In this document: positions 38,211 to 48,448 of the stretch, piece by piece
Position numbering within the stretch: the first letter of the stretch is position 1
How the letters are laid out: each line of letters opens with the position of its first letter
DNA from: Streptomyces wedmorensis
GTDB taxonomy: Bacteria; Actinomycetota; Actinomycetes; Streptomycetales; Streptomycetaceae
Direction of reading: 5' to 3'
Length of the DNA: 64,000 bases
NCBI RefSeq assembly: GCF_000716445.1
Contig: NZ_JNWK01000006.1
Location: forward strand, 124,001-188,000
The notes under the pieces: model-generated
Database searches by the model: none
What the model was told of the DNA's origin: nothing
Seen by the model: the letters and a program-made list of their open reading frames with translations, nothing else
Program-made: the position numbers and the translations under genes

Positions 38211-39808
38211 TGGGTGCCTCCGGCGAGGAGCTTCTGGACGGCCGGGTCGGTGAGGCCGAGGAGGACGGCGGGCCAGAGTCCGGCGAGGACGGTGAGGGCG
38301 ACGAGCGGGGTCCAGGCGGCGAACTCGTACCCCTGGACGTCGGCGATCGCCGGCTCCCCGGCGGGCCGCGCGCCGCCCATGCAGACGCGGCGCACGACGA
38401 CGAGGAGGTAGGCGGCGGTCAGCAGGGTGCCGAACGCGCCGATCGCCGTGAACGTGAGGAAGGCGGGGCGGCTGAGCCCCTCGGCCGGTTCGAAGGCGCC
38501 GAACAGGGCGAGCATCTCGCCCCAGAAGCCGGCCAGGCCCGGTAGGCCGAGGGAGGCGACGGCGGCGAAGGCGAGGAGCGCTCCGAGGCGCGGGGCGCGG
38601 CCGTAGAGGGCGGCGCCGGTGGCGCCGGCGAGGGTGTCGAGGTCGGCCGTGCCGTACCGGTCCTTGACGGCGCCGACCAGGAAGAAGAGCAGGCCGGTGA
38701 TGAGGCCGTGGGCGATGTTGGCGAACAGCGCGCCGTTGACCCCGGTCGGGGTCATGGTCGCGATGCCGAGGAGCACGAAGCCCATGTGGCCGACGGAGGA
38801 GTACGCGATGAGGCGCTTGAGGTCGCCCTTGTTGCCGGGCTTCGCGAGGGCGAGGCAGGCCAGCGACCCGTAGATGATCCCGGCGACGGCGAAGGCCGCG
38901 AGGTACGGGGCGAAGGTCCGCATGCCGTCGGGGGCGATCGGCAGCACGATCCGGACGAAGCCGTACGTGCCCATCTTCAGGAGCACGCCGGCGAGGAGGA
39001 CCGAGCCGACCGTCGGGGCGGCGGTGTGGGCGTCCGGGAGCCAGCTGTGCAGCGGCCACATCGGGGTCTTCACCGCGAGCCCGAGACCGATCGCGAGAAC
39101 GGCGATGACCTGCACGGACGTGGTCAGGCCGCGGCCGTTGTCAGTGGCGAGTGCCAGCATGTCGAAGGTGCCGGCCTTCACTCCGATGAGGAGCAGGCCG
39201 AGCAGCATGACGACGGAGCCGAGCAGCGTGTAGAGGATGAACTTCCAGGCGGCGGCCTGCCTGCCCTCGCCGCCCCAGCGGGCGATGAGGAAGTACATCG
39301 GGATGAGGACCATCTCGAAGGCCAGGAAGAACAGCACGAGGTCGAGGACGGCGAAGGTGGCGAGGGTGCCGGACTCCAGGACGAGCAGGAGCGCGACGAA
39401 CGCCTTGGGGGAAGGCACCGAAGCCCGCGGCGTCAGCCGCTGATGTTGCTGCCTGAAGTAGCTGTACAGCGCGCAGAGGAAGGTCAGCAGCGCGGTCAGG
39501 ACCAGGAGGGGGAGGGAGATGCCGTCGACACCGAGGTGGATCCGCACGTCGAGTGCCTTGATCCACGTGATGTCCGTCGTGGCCTGCATCCTCGACGGCT
39601 GGTCGTGGTCGAAGCCGAGCGCGAGGACGATCGCGGCCAGCAGGATGACGCCGGTGACGGTGACGCCGTGGCGGAGCACGGCCTGGTCCGGGGACTTCCC
39701 CTTCAGTCCGGGCGGGGCGGGGAGAAGGGCGGCGGCCGCGCCGAGGAGCGGGACGGCGACGATCGACGCGAGAAGGAACTGCATCACGGATTCGCTGATA
39801 TCGATCAC
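38207..39808 (-). CDS. nuoM: NADH-quinone oxidoreductase subunit M
   Basis: A 533-residue polytopic subunit. The start is GTG 39808 with GGAG eight bases upstream; an ATG 24 bases later is an alternative. It has GVDGISLPLLVLTALLTFLCALYS, LFFLAFEMVLIPMYFLIARWGGEGR, GLAVKTPMWPLHSWLPDAHTAAPTVGSVLLAG, YSSVGHMGFVLLG and GLPGLAGFWGEMLALFGAFE. It is the second antiporter-like proton channel of complex I. It begins three bases after the nuoL stop. Confidence 0.96.
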   Translation of the reverse strand: MIDISESVMQFLLASIVAVPLLGAAAALLPAPPGLKGKSPDQAVLRHGVTVTGVILLAAIVLALGFDHDQPSRMQATTDITWIKALDVRIHLGVDGISLPLLVLTALLTFLCALYSYFRQQHQRLTPRASVPSPKAFVALLLVLESGTLATFAVLDLVLFFLAFEMVLIPMYFLIARWGGEGRQAAAWKFILYTLLGSVVMLLGLLLIGVKAGTFDMLALATDNGRGLTTSVQVIAVLAIGLGLAVKTPMWPLHSWLPDAHTAAPTVGSVLLAGVLLKMGTYGFVRIVLPIAPDGMRTFAPYLAAFAVAGIIYGSLACLALAKPGNKGDLKRLIAYSSVGHMGFVLLGIATMTPTGVNGALFANIAHGLITGLLFFLVGAVKDRYGTADLDTLAGATGAALYGRAPRLGALLAFAAVASLGLPGLAGFWGEMLALFGAFEPAEGLSRPAFLTFTAIGAFGTLLTAAYLLVVVRRVCMGGARPAGEPAIADVQGYEFAAWTPLVALTVLAGLWPAVLLGLTDPAVQKLLAGGTQ

Positions 39809-39811
39809 GGG

Positions 39812-41791
39812 TCACGCTCCGGCGACGGCGTTGGCGAGGGCGACTGCGGCGATCGCCAGGACGACGGAGCCGGCGAGCAGGGCGCTCAGATAGGTCTGCA
39901 CGTTGCCGGTCTGGGCGCGGCGGACGAGCCAGCCGAGCCCCTTGGCGGAGTCGCCCGCGGCACGTACGTAGGTGTCGACGACCTCGCGGTCCAGGAAGCG
40001 GACCAGGGAGGCGGCGGCCAGGACGGGGCGGACGAAGGCGGCACGGTAGACGGCGTCCAGGTGGAAGCCGTCGGCGGCCGGTCCGTGCAGCGGCCCGAGG
40101 AGGGCGCGGCCGGGATCGGCCGGGTCCTCGGCGGGGTGCGGCAGGTGCAGCGCCTCCGCCTCGACGCTGCCCGCGTCGGCGTCGGGGTGGGCGACGTGCG
40201 GGAGGGGCACCGCGACGGGCGCCCTCGCGGCGAGGGTGCGCCAGACCGCGTAGGTGACGGCGGCGCCCGCGGCGGCGAGGCCGGTGCCGAGGACGGCCGT
40301 GGTCAGGGTCGGGGTCAGCGCGTGCCCGTCGAACCAGTCGTCGACGTAGCCGGCGGTGAGACCGAAGCCGAGCGAGGGGATCGCGAGGACCCACAGGACG
40401 CTGGTCATCGCGATCGGCTGGCGGCCGTGGTCCGGGGCTTCGGCGCCCCGGCCGCGGAACGTCCGCAGCCAGAGGCGGAGCGCGTAGGCCGCGGTGAGCA
40501 GGGCGGTCAGCAGGCCGGCGACGAGGACGGTCCAGCCGGCCCCGGCCGGGGCGACGTCCCGCTCGCCGAGCGCGGTGTGCTCGGCGGCCACCAGGACGGC
40601 TTCCTTGGAGAAGAAGCCGGCGAAGGGCGGGATCGCGGCGAGCGCGAGGAGGGCGACGGTCATCGTCCAGTACGCGTCGGGGACGCGCTTCGCGAGGCCG
40701 CTCATCCGGGACATGGCGGTGAGCGAGTTCGTGCCGGCGGCGTGGATGACCGCGCCGGCGGCGAGGAACAGCAGCGCCTTGAACGCGGCGTGCGAGAGGA
40801 GGTGGAAGACGGCGGCACCGCGGTCGCCGACGGCGAGGGCGCCGGCCATGTAGCCGAGCTGGCCGATCGTCGAGTAGGCCAGGACCCGCTTGATGTCGTC
40901 CTGCGCGAGCGCGGCGAGCGCCGAGCCGACCATCGTGATCGCCGCCATCACGGCGAGCACGGTCATGGCGGCCGCCGAGGCGGCGAAGACGGGCAGCAGC
41001 CGGGCCGTGAAGTAGATGCCGGCGGCGACCATCGTCGCCGCGTGGATGAGCGCGGAGACGGGGGTGGGGCCGGCCATCGCGTCGGGAAGCCAGGTGTGCA
41101 GCGGGAACTGCGCGGACTTGCCCGCCACTCCCGCGAGCAGCAGCAGCGCGATCAGCGTGGGGTGGTCGAGGCCGCCGCTCGCGACGGTGCCGAGGACTCC
41201 CGTGATCTGGAACGTACCGGCGTCGGTGGCCAGGGCGAAGAGGCCGATGAGGAAGGGGACGTCACCGAGCTTGGTGACGAGGAAGGCCTTCAGGGACGCG
41301 GCGCGCGCCTCGGGGGTCTCCCAGTAGTGGCCGACGAGGAAGTACGAGCAGATGCCCATGACCTCCCAGCCGACCAGCAGCACCATCAGGTCGCCGGAGT
41401 AGACGACGAGCAGCATCGCGGAGGTGAAGAGGGAGACGAGCGCGGCGTACGAGGGGTAGCGCGGGTCGTCGCGGAGGTAGCCCGTCGAGTAGACCTGCAC
41501 ACAGGTGGCGACGACGCCGACGAGCACGGCGACGAGGGCGGCGAAGCCGTCGATGTAGAGGCTCAGATCGATGGGGACGGAGCCTGTCGGCGTGAGCTGG
41601 GTGGCCGCGTCGATCACCTCGTCCCCGCCCTGTCTGAAGGCGACGAGGACGGCCAGGACGGCCGCGGCGAGCGTCGGCAGCACGGCGAGCGGGCGGACGA
41701 AGCCGGGTGCGGTGCGGCCGAGGAGGAGTCCGGCGGCCGAGCCGAGGAAGGGCAGGAGGGGGACGAGGACGGCGAGGGTGGTCGTGGTCAC
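39812..41791 (-). CDS. nuoL: NADH-quinone oxidoreductase subunit L
   Basis: A 659-residue subunit from GTG 41791, overlapping nuoK by four bases. The antiporter core includes [103 protein letters not shown] and [18 protein letters not shown]. The C-terminal part contains the lateral helix and the last TM ([21 protein letters not shown]), so it is full length. It is the distal proton-pumping subunit of complex I. Confidence 0.96.
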   Translation of the reverse strand: MTTTTLAVLVPLLPFLGSAAGLLLGRTAPGFVRPLAVLPTLAAAVLAVLVAFRQGGDEVIDAATQLTPTGSVPIDLSLYIDGFAALVAVLVGVVATCVQVYSTGYLRDDPRYPSYAALVSLFTSAMLLVVYSGDLMVLLVGWEVMGICSYFLVGHYWETPEARAASLKAFLVTKLGDVPFLIGLFALATDAGTFQITGVLGTVASGGLDHPTLIALLLLAGVAGKSAQFPLHTWLPDAMAGPTPVSALIHAATMVAAGIYFTARLLPVFAASAAAMTVLAVMAAITMVGSALAALAQDDIKRVLAYSTIGQLGYMAGALAVGDRGAAVFHLLSHAAFKALLFLAAGAVIHAAGTNSLTAMSRMSGLAKRVPDAYWTMTVALLALAAIPPFAGFFSKEAVLVAAEHTALGERDVAPAGAGWTVLVAGLLTALLTAAYALRLWLRTFRGRGAEAPDHGRQPIAMTSVLWVLAIPSLGFGLTAGYVDDWFDGHALTPTLTTAVLGTGLAAAGAAVTYAVWRTLAARAPVAVPLPHVAHPDADAGSVEAEALHLPHPAEDPADPGRALLGPLHGPAADGFHLDAVYRAAFVRPVLAAASLVRFLDREVVDTYVRAAGDSAKGLGWLVRRAQTGNVQTYLSALLAGSVVLAIAAVALANAVAGA

Positions 41792-42171
41792 GCGGCTGCC
41801 TCGGTCTTCTCGTCGGTGGGTTCCCGCCGCTCGTCGGAGGCGTCCGGCGCCTCGGGGGTGTCCGGTCCCTCGGCCGTGTCGCGGAGCCGGTCGACGTCCG
41901 AGGTCCCCTGGTTGCGGTGGACCATCAGGACGATCGCGAGGCCGATGCCGATCTCCGCGGCGGCGATGGCGATGGTGAAGAGGGTGAGGGCCTGGCCGGC
42001 GTGCAGGGTGTCGCGGAGCCAGACGTCGAAGGCGACCAGGTTGAGGTTGACGGCGTTGAGCATCAGCTCGACGGACATCAGGACCAGGATCGCGTTGCGG
42101 CGGGCGAGGACGCCGTACAGGCCGACGCAGAAGAGCAGGGCGGCGAGGACGGCGGGGTAGGCGAGGTGCAT
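41788..42171 (-). CDS. nuoK: NADH-quinone oxidoreductase subunit K with acidic C-terminal tail
   Basis: A 127-residue, three-TM protein starting at ATG 42171, which overlaps the nuoJ stop by one base. [27 protein letters not shown] and [38 protein letters not shown] are the family core, with both membrane glutamates kept. Usual NuoK is about 100 residues; here residues 101-127 add a hydrophilic Glu/Pro/Asp tail. It forms part of the proton path between NuoJ and NuoN. Confidence 0.95.
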   Translation of the reverse strand: MHLAYPAVLAALLFCVGLYGVLARRNAILVLMSVELMLNAVNLNLVAFDVWLRDTLHAGQALTLFTIAIAAAEIGIGLAIVLMVHRNQGTSDVDRLRDTAEGPDTPEAPDASDERREPTDEKTEAAA

Positions 42172-42725
42172 CAGCGCTCCTGCTCCTTCTTGCGGGAGAG
42201 GACGATCGCGCCGACCAGCGCCGCGAGGAGGAGGACCGAGAGGGCCTCGAAGGGCAGCACCCAGTGCCGGAAGAGGACGGCGCCGGTGACCTCGGTCGAG
42301 CCCTGGACGGCGCCGTCCAGGTCGATCCACGTCGTGCGGAACGCGTCGACGACCACCCAGACCAGGGCGACCGCCGCGGTCAGCGCGACCGCGAGGGCCA
42401 CCGGCCGGTTGCCGGAGTCGGCGTCCGGCGAACGCCCGATGGGCGCCTTGGTGAGCATCAGCCCGAAGAGGAGGAGGACGACGACGGAACCGACGTAGAT
42501 CAGCACCTGCACCCAGGCGATGAACTCGGCGGTCAGGAGCAGGTACTCGACGGCGAGCCCGCCGAGCGCCACGACCAGCCAGAGCGCGGCGTGCACGAGC
42601 TGCCGGGTGGTGACGGTCACGAGGGCCGCGCCGAGGGTCACGAGGCCGACGAGGACGAAGGTGATCTCGACGCCTGAGGTCGAGAGGAAGCCCTGCGTCT
42701 GCTGCGCGGTGGCGGCGAGGGTCAC
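42171..42725 (-). CDS. nuoJ: NADH-quinone oxidoreductase subunit J
   Basis: A 184-residue, five-TM protein from GTG 42725, overlapping nuoI by four bases. Family stretches are [65 protein letters not shown] and [22 protein letters not shown]. The first contains the pi-bulge helix seen to rotate during turnover in complex I structures. The sequence is complete. Confidence 0.95.
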   Translation of the reverse strand: MTLAATAQQTQGFLSTSGVEITFVLVGLVTLGAALVTVTTRQLVHAALWLVVALGGLAVEYLLLTAEFIAWVQVLIYVGSVVVLLLFGLMLTKAPIGRSPDADSGNRPVALAVALTAAVALVWVVVDAFRTTWIDLDGAVQGSTEVTGAVLFRHWVLPFEALSVLLLAALVGAIVLSRKKEQER

Positions 42726-43291
42726 GGCTGGTCCTCCTGGGCCTCGGCGGCGGCCTCGGCCGCGGCGGCCGCGGTGGCGGCCTTCTCCGCCGCCTTGCGG
42801 GCCGCGGCGATCTCCTTCGGTTCCTCCGCGCCCGGGTCGAGCGCGGGCGGCTCCGGAACCGTCCACATCCACTCGCGGAGCTTGTCCCGCTCGTGGGTGA
42901 GTTCGTGGATGTCGGTCTCCGCGTACTCGAACTCCGGCGACCAGAACAGCGCGTCGAAGGGGCACACCTCGATGCAGATGCCGCAGTACATGCAGAGCGA
43001 GAAGTCGATGGCGAAGCGGTCGAGGACGTTGCGGCTGCGCTCGCGGCCGCCGGGGACGGCGGCCGGCACCGTCTCCTTGTGGGAGTCGATGTAGATGCAC
43101 CAGTCGGGGCACTCACGGGCGCACAGCATGCACACCGTGCAGTTCTCCTCGAACAGGCCGATGACCCCGCGCGTACGGGGCGGCAGCTCGGGCTGCACCT
43201 CCGGGTACTGCGCGGTGACCGACTTCCTCGTCATCGTGCGGAGGGTGACGGCGAGGCCCTTGGCGAGGCCGGAGCCGGGGATGGGAGGCAT
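42722..43291 (-). CDS. nuoI: NADH-quinone oxidoreductase subunit I
   Basis: A 189-residue ferredoxin-like subunit from ATG 43291. Two 4Fe-4S motifs are intact: [12 protein letters not shown] and [12 protein letters not shown]. They carry electrons toward NuoB. The tail beyond about residue 150 is an Ala/Glu/Lys-rich helix ([23 protein letters not shown]) not needed for the fold. It lies two bases after nuoH. Confidence 0.95.
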   Translation of the reverse strand: MPPIPGSGLAKGLAVTLRTMTRKSVTAQYPEVQPELPPRTRGVIGLFEENCTVCMLCARECPDWCIYIDSHKETVPAAVPGGRERSRNVLDRFAIDFSLCMYCGICIEVCPFDALFWSPEFEYAETDIHELTHERDKLREWMWTVPEPPALDPGAEEPKEIAAARKAAEKAATAAAAAEAAAEAQEDQP

Positions 43292-43293
43292 GG

Positions 43294-44262
43294 TTACTGG
43301 ATCGCCACCTTCACGATGCCGGTGAGCGCGATCTGCGCCAGGGCGAGCGGGACGAGCGTCGTCCAGGCCAGCTTCTGCAGCTGGTCCTCACGCAGCCGCG
43401 GGTAGGTCACCCGCAGCCAGATCACGACGAACGCGAGGACGGCCGTCTTGAGGAGCGTCCAGACCCAGCCGAGGCCGTCGGCGCCCCACGGGCCGTGCCA
43501 GCCGCCCAGGAACAGGACGGTGGTGAGACCGCACAGGACGACGATGCCCGCGTACTCGGCGAGCAGGAACAGCGCGAACCGGAGACCGGTGTACTCGGTG
43601 TACGCGCCGAAGATGATCTCCGAGTCGGCGACCGGCATGTCGAACGGCGGCCGCTGCAACTCGGCGAGGCCCGCCACGAAGAAGACGAGCGCGCCGACGA
43701 TCTGCCACGGCACCCACCACCACTCGAAGGCGTTCAGGACGCCGGGCAGCGACACGGTGCCCGCGGCCATCGCGACCGAGGCGGCGGCCAGCAGCATCGG
43801 GAGCTCGTACGCGAGGAGCTGGGCGGCCGTCCGCAGGCCGCCGAGCAGCGAGAACTTGTTCGCCGACGCCCAGCCGGCCATCAGGCTGCCGAGCACCCCG
43901 ACGCCCATCACGGCCAGCACGAAGAAGATGCCCGCGTCGACGACCCGGCCGACGGCCCCCTCGCTCGGTCCGATCGGGATCGCGACGAGCACGAGCAGAT
44001 ACGGGAGCAGCGCTACGGCCGGCGCGAGCTGGAAGACCCGCCGGTCCGCGTCCTTCGGGACGACGTCCTCCTTCTGCGCGAACTTCACCCCGTCCGCGAC
44101 GAGCTGCGCCCAGCCGTGGAAGCCACCGGCGTACATCGGGCCGAGCCGGCCCTGCATGTGCGCCATGACCTTGTGCTCCGTCTGCCCGACGACGAGCGGC
44201 AGGACGAGGAACACGGCGAAGACGACCAGGAGCCGGAGGGCGACGTCGAGAGCGTCGTTCAC
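43294..44262 (-). CDS. nuoH: NADH-quinone oxidoreductase subunit H
   Basis: A 322-residue membrane subunit from GTG 44262, overlapping the nuoC stop by four bases. It has [46 protein letters not shown] (quinone-tunnel loop), [28 protein letters not shown], and [40 protein letters not shown]. NuoH normally forms the quinone chamber together with NuoB and NuoD. All key acidic residues are present, so the membrane side of the chamber looks functional even though NuoD is missing from the cluster. Confidence 0.96.
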   Translation of the reverse strand: MNDALDVALRLLVVFAVFLVLPLVVGQTEHKVMAHMQGRLGPMYAGGFHGWAQLVADGVKFAQKEDVVPKDADRRVFQLAPAVALLPYLLVLVAIPIGPSEGAVGRVVDAGIFFVLAVMGVGVLGSLMAGWASANKFSLLGGLRTAAQLLAYELPMLLAAASVAMAAGTVSLPGVLNAFEWWWVPWQIVGALVFFVAGLAELQRPPFDMPVADSEIIFGAYTEYTGLRFALFLLAEYAGIVVLCGLTTVLFLGGWHGPWGADGLGWVWTLLKTAVLAFVVIWLRVTYPRLREDQLQKLAWTTLVPLALAQIALTGIVKVAIQ

Positions 44263-45809
44263 GCGGGATCGCCTCCGGCGGGGTCGGTGGGGTCGGTGCG
44301 GTCGGTGGGCTCGGCGGTGGGCTTGGTGTCACCCGTCGCCGGCTCGGTGGGCTCGGCGGTGGGCTCGGCGTCACCCGCCGCCGGCTCGGTGGGCTCGGCG
44401 GTGGGCTCGGCGTCACCCGCCGCCGGCTCGGTGGGCTCGGCGGTCGTGTCGCCGCCCGTGGCCGGTTCCGCCGTGGGCGGCTCCTCGGCAGGCGGCTCCG
44501 TCGTGGGCGGCGGGGTGGGCCGCTCCTCGTCGAACGCCGGGCGCGCGTGGTGCCACGGAGCGTCCGAACTGCGCGTCCGCGGGGTGGCGGCCTTGCCGGG
44601 TCCGGCGGCCGTACCCGGCTCCGGGGTCGTACCCGGCTCCGGGGTCGCCTGGCTCACCGATCCGTCGGAGGCCGAGCGGGAGCGACGCGGCGGGCGGGCC
44701 ACCGGAGCTTCGGGGGCTCCCGGAGCTTCCGGGGTCGCCGACTCCGGCGCGGGCGTCTGGCTCACCGAACCCTCGGAAGCCGAACGGGACCGGCGCGGCG
44801 GGCGGGCCGCCGGGGCCTCGAGGGCTTCGGGGGCTTCCGGAGTCGCCGGGGCAGCCGCCTGGCTCACCGAGCCCTCGGAGACCGAGCGGGAGCGGCGCGG
44901 CGGGCGGGCCGCCGGGGCCTCGGGGGTTCCCGAGGCTTCCGGGGCTCCCGGGGCTCCCGAGGCTCCCGAGGCTCCCGAGGCTCCCGAGGCTCCCGAGGCT
45001 TCCGGGGTCGCCGACTCCGGGGCAGCCGCCTGGCTCACCGAGCCCTCGGAGACCGAGCGGGACCGGCGCGGCGGGCGGGCCGCCGGGGCCTCGGGGGCTC
45101 CCGAGGCTTCCGAGGCTTCCGGGGTCGGTGGGGCGGGCGTCTGGCTGGCCGAGCCTTCCGTGACCGTGCGGGTGCGGCGGGCGGGGCGTTCGCCGGCGGC
45201 GGCGCGGGCGGGGCGGGCGGGGGCCGGGGGGAGCTGGCCCTTGAGGGGGCCCCACTCGTTGGGGTCGGGGACGCCCGGCGGGAGCATCTGGCGGCGCTTG
45301 GGGCCGCCGCCGTCGTGGGACTCGCCCGGCTCCTTCGCGCCCGGCCAGGCCTTCGCGACCCGCGCCGCCAGGACGAAGTCCTTGCGGAGGGGGTGGCCCT
45401 CGAAGTTCTCGGGGAGGAGGAGGGGGACGAGGTGGGGGTGGCCGGTGAAGGCGACGCCGAACATCTCGTGGGTCTCGCGCTCGTGCCAGCCGGCGCCCGC
45501 GTACACCTCGACGGCCGTCGGGAGGGCGGGGGCGGAGTGCGGGACGGTCGTACGGAGGAGGAGCCGTCGGGGGCGGCCGCCGGCCAGGGACACCACGTGG
45601 GCGCAGACGCGGAAGCCGGTGCCCGGCTCGTCGACGGCGCTCAGCCAGTCGAAGTAGGTGCAGCCCAGCTCGTCGCGGGCGGTGGTGAGGGCGGTGATCC
45701 AGGAGGCCGGCGGGACGTCGACGGTCAGGAGGTCGTACGCGTGCTCCGCCGTCGCCTCCTCGCCGAACAGCTCCGTGACGGAGCCGGGGAGGGAGTCGTA
45801 CGCGCTCAT
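44259..45809 (-). CDS. nuoC: NADH-quinone oxidoreductase subunit C with 330-residue repetitive tail
   Basis: A 516-residue protein from ATG 45809. Residues 1-180 are a normal 30-kDa NuoC subunit: [64 protein letters not shown]. From about 181 to 516 comes a disordered tail unlike any usual NuoC. Five copies of an Arg/Ser motif, RPPRRSRS(V/A)SEGSVSQ, lie near 208, 245, 302, 336 and 372, joined by Ala/Pro/Glu/Ser/Gly repeats (GAS units coded by a 9-base DNA repeat). Three [14 protein letters not shown] repeats are at 456-500. The stop overlaps nuoH, so the tail is in the real frame and translated in the operon. The usual fusion partner NuoD is absent. Confidence 0.92.
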   Translation of the reverse strand: MSAYDSLPGSVTELFGEEATAEHAYDLLTVDVPPASWITALTTARDELGCTYFDWLSAVDEPGTGFRVCAHVVSLAGGRPRRLLLRTTVPHSAPALPTAVEVYAGAGWHERETHEMFGVAFTGHPHLVPLLLPENFEGHPLRKDFVLAARVAKAWPGAKEPGESHDGGGPKRRQMLPPGVPDPNEWGPLKGQLPPAPARPARAAAGERPARRTRTVTEGSASQTPAPPTPEASEASGAPEAPAARPPRRSRSVSEGSVSQAAAPESATPEASGASGASGASGASGAPGAPEASGTPEAPAARPPRRSRSVSEGSVSQAAAPATPEAPEALEAPAARPPRRSRSASEGSVSQTPAPESATPEAPGAPEAPVARPPRRSRSASDGSVSQATPEPGTTPEPGTAAGPGKAATPRTRSSDAPWHHARPAFDEERPTPPPTTEPPAEEPPTAEPATGGDTTAEPTEPAAGDAEPTAEPTEPAAGDAEPTAEPTEPATGDTKPTAEPTDRTDPTDPAGGDPA

Positions 45810-46381
45810 GCCGTGCCTCCCGGCGGCGGGACCAGGGGGCTGGTCAGCTGGGAGACCGAGGCGGCGGTCGCGTACCGCTCCGCCAGGTTCTCCCGGGCGA
45901 TCTTCTCCTGGAGCTTGAGGATGCCCTGGAGCAGGGCTTCGGGGCGGGGCGGGCAGCCGGGCACGTAGACGTCGACGGGGATGATCTGGTCGACGCCCTT
46001 GGTGACGGAGTACGAGTCCCAGTAGGGGCCGCCGCAGTTGGAGCAGGCGCCGAAGGAGATGACGTACTTCGGCTCGGGCATCTGCTCGTACAGCCGCTTC
46101 ACGGCCGGGGCCATCTTGTCCGTCACCGTGCCGGAGACGATCATGAGGTCGGCCTGCCGCGGGCCGGGCGCGAACGGGATCACGCCGAGGCGGATGAAGT
46201 CGTGCCGGGCCATCGACGCGGCGATGAACTCGATCGCGCAGCAGGCGAGGCCGAAGTTGAAGACCCACAGGCTGTAGCGGCGGCCCCAGTTCAGGACCAC
46301 CTTCATGGGCTCGGGGGCCAGGCGGGCGAGCGGCCCCAGCTTCGGAGCGGGCACGGGGGAGGGCAGGGGTGTTACGTCCAT
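45806..46381 (-). CDS. nuoB: NADH-quinone oxidoreductase subunit B
   Basis: A 191-residue protein from ATG 46381. It carries the four Cys ligands of cluster N2: the tandem pair in GLACCAIEF, one in [12 protein letters not shown] and one in [35 protein letters not shown] is the family core. N2 is the last electron carrier before quinone. The stop overlaps the nuoC start (ATGA). Confidence 0.97.
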   Translation of the reverse strand: MDVTPLPSPVPAPKLGPLARLAPEPMKVVLNWGRRYSLWVFNFGLACCAIEFIAASMARHDFIRLGVIPFAPGPRQADLMIVSGTVTDKMAPAVKRLYEQMPEPKYVISFGACSNCGGPYWDSYSVTKGVDQIIPVDVYVPGCPPRPEALLQGILKLQEKIARENLAERYATAASVSQLTSPLVPPPGGTA

Positions 46382-46800
46382 GACAGGACGCCCTTCTTGT
46401 ACGCGTAGAGCAGCCCCACGGCCAGGAAGCCGAGGAAGACGAACATCTCGACCAGGGTCGTGGCGCCGTAGCCGGGCGCCGCGAAGACCGTCGCCCAGGG
46501 GAAGAGGAAGATCGAGTCGACGGCGAAGACGACGTAGAGGAAGGCGTACACGTAGTAGCGGACCTGGGTGTGGGCCCAGCCCTCCCCCACGGGGTCGACA
46601 CCGCACTCGTACGTGAGGAGCTTCTCGGGCGTCGGCACGACGGGCCTGAGCAGCCGGTTGGCGCCGAACGCCACGGCGACGAAGAGCACGCCGACGACGG
46701 CGAGCAGGCCGACGACGGAGTACGTCTGGAAGTAGTCCGCCGCGTCGGCCGCGACAACGGTCGGTTCCCGCACGTCCGCCCCTCGGTCTCGGTGTCTCAT
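46372..46800 (-). CDS. nuoA: NADH-quinone oxidoreductase subunit A
   Basis: A 142-residue, three-TM protein from ATG 46800. [44 protein letters not shown] is the diagnostic loop and second helix. The N-terminus has about 20 extra polar residues before TM1; an internal GTG in [13 protein letters not shown] could be the true start. It overlaps nuoB by ten bases. It is the first gene of the partial complex I operon and is divergent from a sensor-kinase gene. Confidence 0.94.
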   Translation of the reverse strand: MRHRDRGADVREPTVVAADAADYFQTYSVVGLLAVVGVLFVAVAFGANRLLRPVVPTPEKLLTYECGVDPVGEGWAHTQVRYYVYAFLYVVFAVDSIFLFPWATVFAAPGYGATTLVEMFVFLGFLAVGLLYAYKKGVLSWT

Positions 46801-46822
46801 GAGTCACTTCTGTACGGACGCG

Positions 46823-46851
46823 AGTCTAGGCCCTGCTAAAGGGACCGTAAG
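46823..46851 (-). promoter_or_regulatory. Possible nuoA promoter
   Basis: On the - strand TAGACT (46828-46823) fits the vegetative -10 consensus TAGRNT, with CTTACG (46851-46846) 17 bases upstream as a weak -35. It is placed 22 bases before the nuoA start codon. No Rex-type operator was seen nearby. Confidence 0.35.
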
Positions 46852-46935
46852 CAGTCGCGGGTGGGGTTATCCCCCCTCCCCCTCACCCACCTCCCCCATG
46901 GCATCGCGCGGCCCCGGACCGGCACTCTGGGGACC

Positions 46936-48117
46936 ATGAGCGCCGATCTTGATCACGTCGAGTCCACCGACTCCGCCGATGCCTCCCGTCCGCCGGTCCG
47001 GCTCGCCTACGGGAAGGAGACCTGGAAGGAGGTCGCCCACCTCCTGGCCAACCTGTTCACGGCGCTGGCCGGATTCGTCTACGCGGTCGTGAGCGTCCTG
47101 CTCGGCGTGGCCCTCTCGGTCACCGTCATCGGGCTTCCGCTGCTCGCCCTCGGACTCGGCGGCGCGCGCCTGATCGGCCGCTCGGAACGCGCCCGGGCCC
47201 GCGGCCTGCTCGGGGTCCGGATCCCGGAGCCGTCCCCGCTGCCCCGTGCCGGCGGCTTCTTCCCGTGGCTGTGGGGATCGCTCAAGGACCCGGTGGCCTG
47301 GCGGACCCAGCTGTACGGGCTGATCCGGCTGCCCTGGGGGATCGTGACGTTCACCGTCACCCTGGTCTCGCTGTTCGTCCTCTGGCCGGTGCTGCCGTTC
47401 CTCGCCCGCGGCCTGTCCAACGCCGACCGCGGCATGGTGCGGGGGCTGCTGTCGCCCTCCGACGAGCTGGAGCGGCGGATCGCCGAGCTGGAGTCCGACC
47501 GCGGCGTCGTCGTCGACACCGCCGCGGCCGACCTGCGGCGCATCGAGCGCGACCTCCACGACGGCGCGCAGGCCCGGCTCGTCGCCCTCGCCATGGGCCT
47601 CGGCCTGGCGAAGGAGAAGCTCCTCGACGACCCGGAGGCGGCCGCGGCGATGGTCGACGAGGCGCACGGCGAGGTCAAGCTCGCCCTCCAGGAGCTGCGC
47701 GACCTCGCCCGCGGCATCCACCCCGCCGTCCTCACCGACCGCGGGCTGAGCGCCGCGCTCTCCTCCGTCTCCGCGCGCTGCACGGTGCCCGTGAAGGTGT
47801 CCGTCGACCTGTCGGAGCGGCCGGCCGAGGCCATCGAGGGCATCGCCTACTTCACCGTCTCCGAACTCCTCCAGAACGTCTCCAAGCACGCCCGGGCCCG
47901 CTCCGCCTCCGTGGACGTCTGGCGGGCCGACGACCGGCTCCTCCTCCAGGTGCGCGACGACGGCGCCGGCGGCGCGCGCTTCGACGGCGGCACCGGCCTC
48001 GCCGGCCTCGCCGAACGCCTCGGCGCCGTCGACGGCCTCCTCGTCCTCGACTCCCCCGCGGGCGGCCCGACGACGGTCACCGCGGAGCTGCCGTGGCGCT
48101 CCCGGCCGAAGGCGTGA
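46936..48117 (+). CDS. Sensor histidine kinase 1 (HisKA_3 type)
   Basis: A 393-residue protein from ATG 46936. Two membrane hairpins (about 40-75 and 126-160, with VSVLLGVALSVTVIGLPLLALGLGGARL and IVTFTVTLVSLFVLWPVL) form the sensor domain common in streptomycete envelope-stress kinases. The dimerisation/phosphoacceptor helix is RRIERDLHDGAQARLVALAM with His208, followed by ELRDLARGIHPAVLTDRGL. The ATPase part has SELLQNVSKHA (N box), VRDDGAGGA (G1) and GTGLAGLAERL (G2). It would phosphorylate the response regulator at 51270. It is closely related to the kinase at 48449. Its 3' end is the source of a tandem DNA repeat. Confidence 0.9.
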   Translation: MSADLDHVESTDSADASRPPVRLAYGKETWKEVAHLLANLFTALAGFVYAVVSVLLGVALSVTVIGLPLLALGLGGARLIGRSERARARGLLGVRIPEPSPLPRAGGFFPWLWGSLKDPVAWRTQLYGLIRLPWGIVTFTVTLVSLFVLWPVLPFLARGLSNADRGMVRGLLSPSDELERRIAELESDRGVVVDTAAADLRRIERDLHDGAQARLVALAMGLGLAKEKLLDDPEAAAAMVDEAHGEVKLALQELRDLARGIHPAVLTDRGLSAALSSVSARCTVPVKVSVDLSERPAEAIEGIAYFTVSELLQNVSKHARARSASVDVWRADDRLLLQVRDDGAGGARFDGGTGLAGLAERLGAVDGLLVLDSPAGGPTTVTAELPWRSRPKA

Positions 48118-48298
48118 GCGCGGCGCGTGGTCACGGCGGAGCTGCCGGGCTCTGCTCCCCGCCGAGGGCGTGAGCCCGGCGCGTGGTCACGGCGGAGCTG
48201 CCGTGGCTGTGCTCCCCGCCGAAGGCGTGAGCCCGGCGCGTGGTCACGGCGGAGCTGCCGTGGCTGTGCTCCCCGCCGAAGGCGTGAGCGCGGCGCCC
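48076..48298 (+). repeat. Tandem repeat derived from the 3' end of sensor kinase 1
   Basis: Four head-to-tail units begin at 48076, 48130, 48186 and 48243, with periods of 54, 56 and 57 bases. The first unit is the coding end of the kinase gene (VTAELPW to the stop). The following three are mutated copies, each retaining GTCAC(C/G)GCGGAGCTGCC, GAAGGCGTGAGC or GAGGGCGTGAGC, and GGCGC. Copies 3 and 4 are almost identical. The repeats fill most of the 331-base gap before the next kinase gene and are not part of a credible reading frame. Confidence 0.85.
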
Positions 48299-48448
48299 GG
48301 GTGTCCCGTAGCCGCCTGGTAGGGAAAACCCCCGCCTGGGGAGGCCCACTCGCCTCATGGTCCGGCGGGCCGCGGGACGGAACCCTGGAACACGTACCGC
48401 CCGCCGCCTCCGAGCCCCGCTCCCTCCGAGCAGAGAAGGAACACCGCG

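Noticed and set aside
44930..45010. CRISPR-like or minisatellite array in the nuo region
   Set aside because: The short 9-base units encode Gly-Ala-Ser repeats in the NuoC tail, in frame and without spacers.
46801..46935. Rex operator controlling nuoA
   Set aside because: No TGTGAAC-type half sites are present in the divergent gap or upstream of korA.
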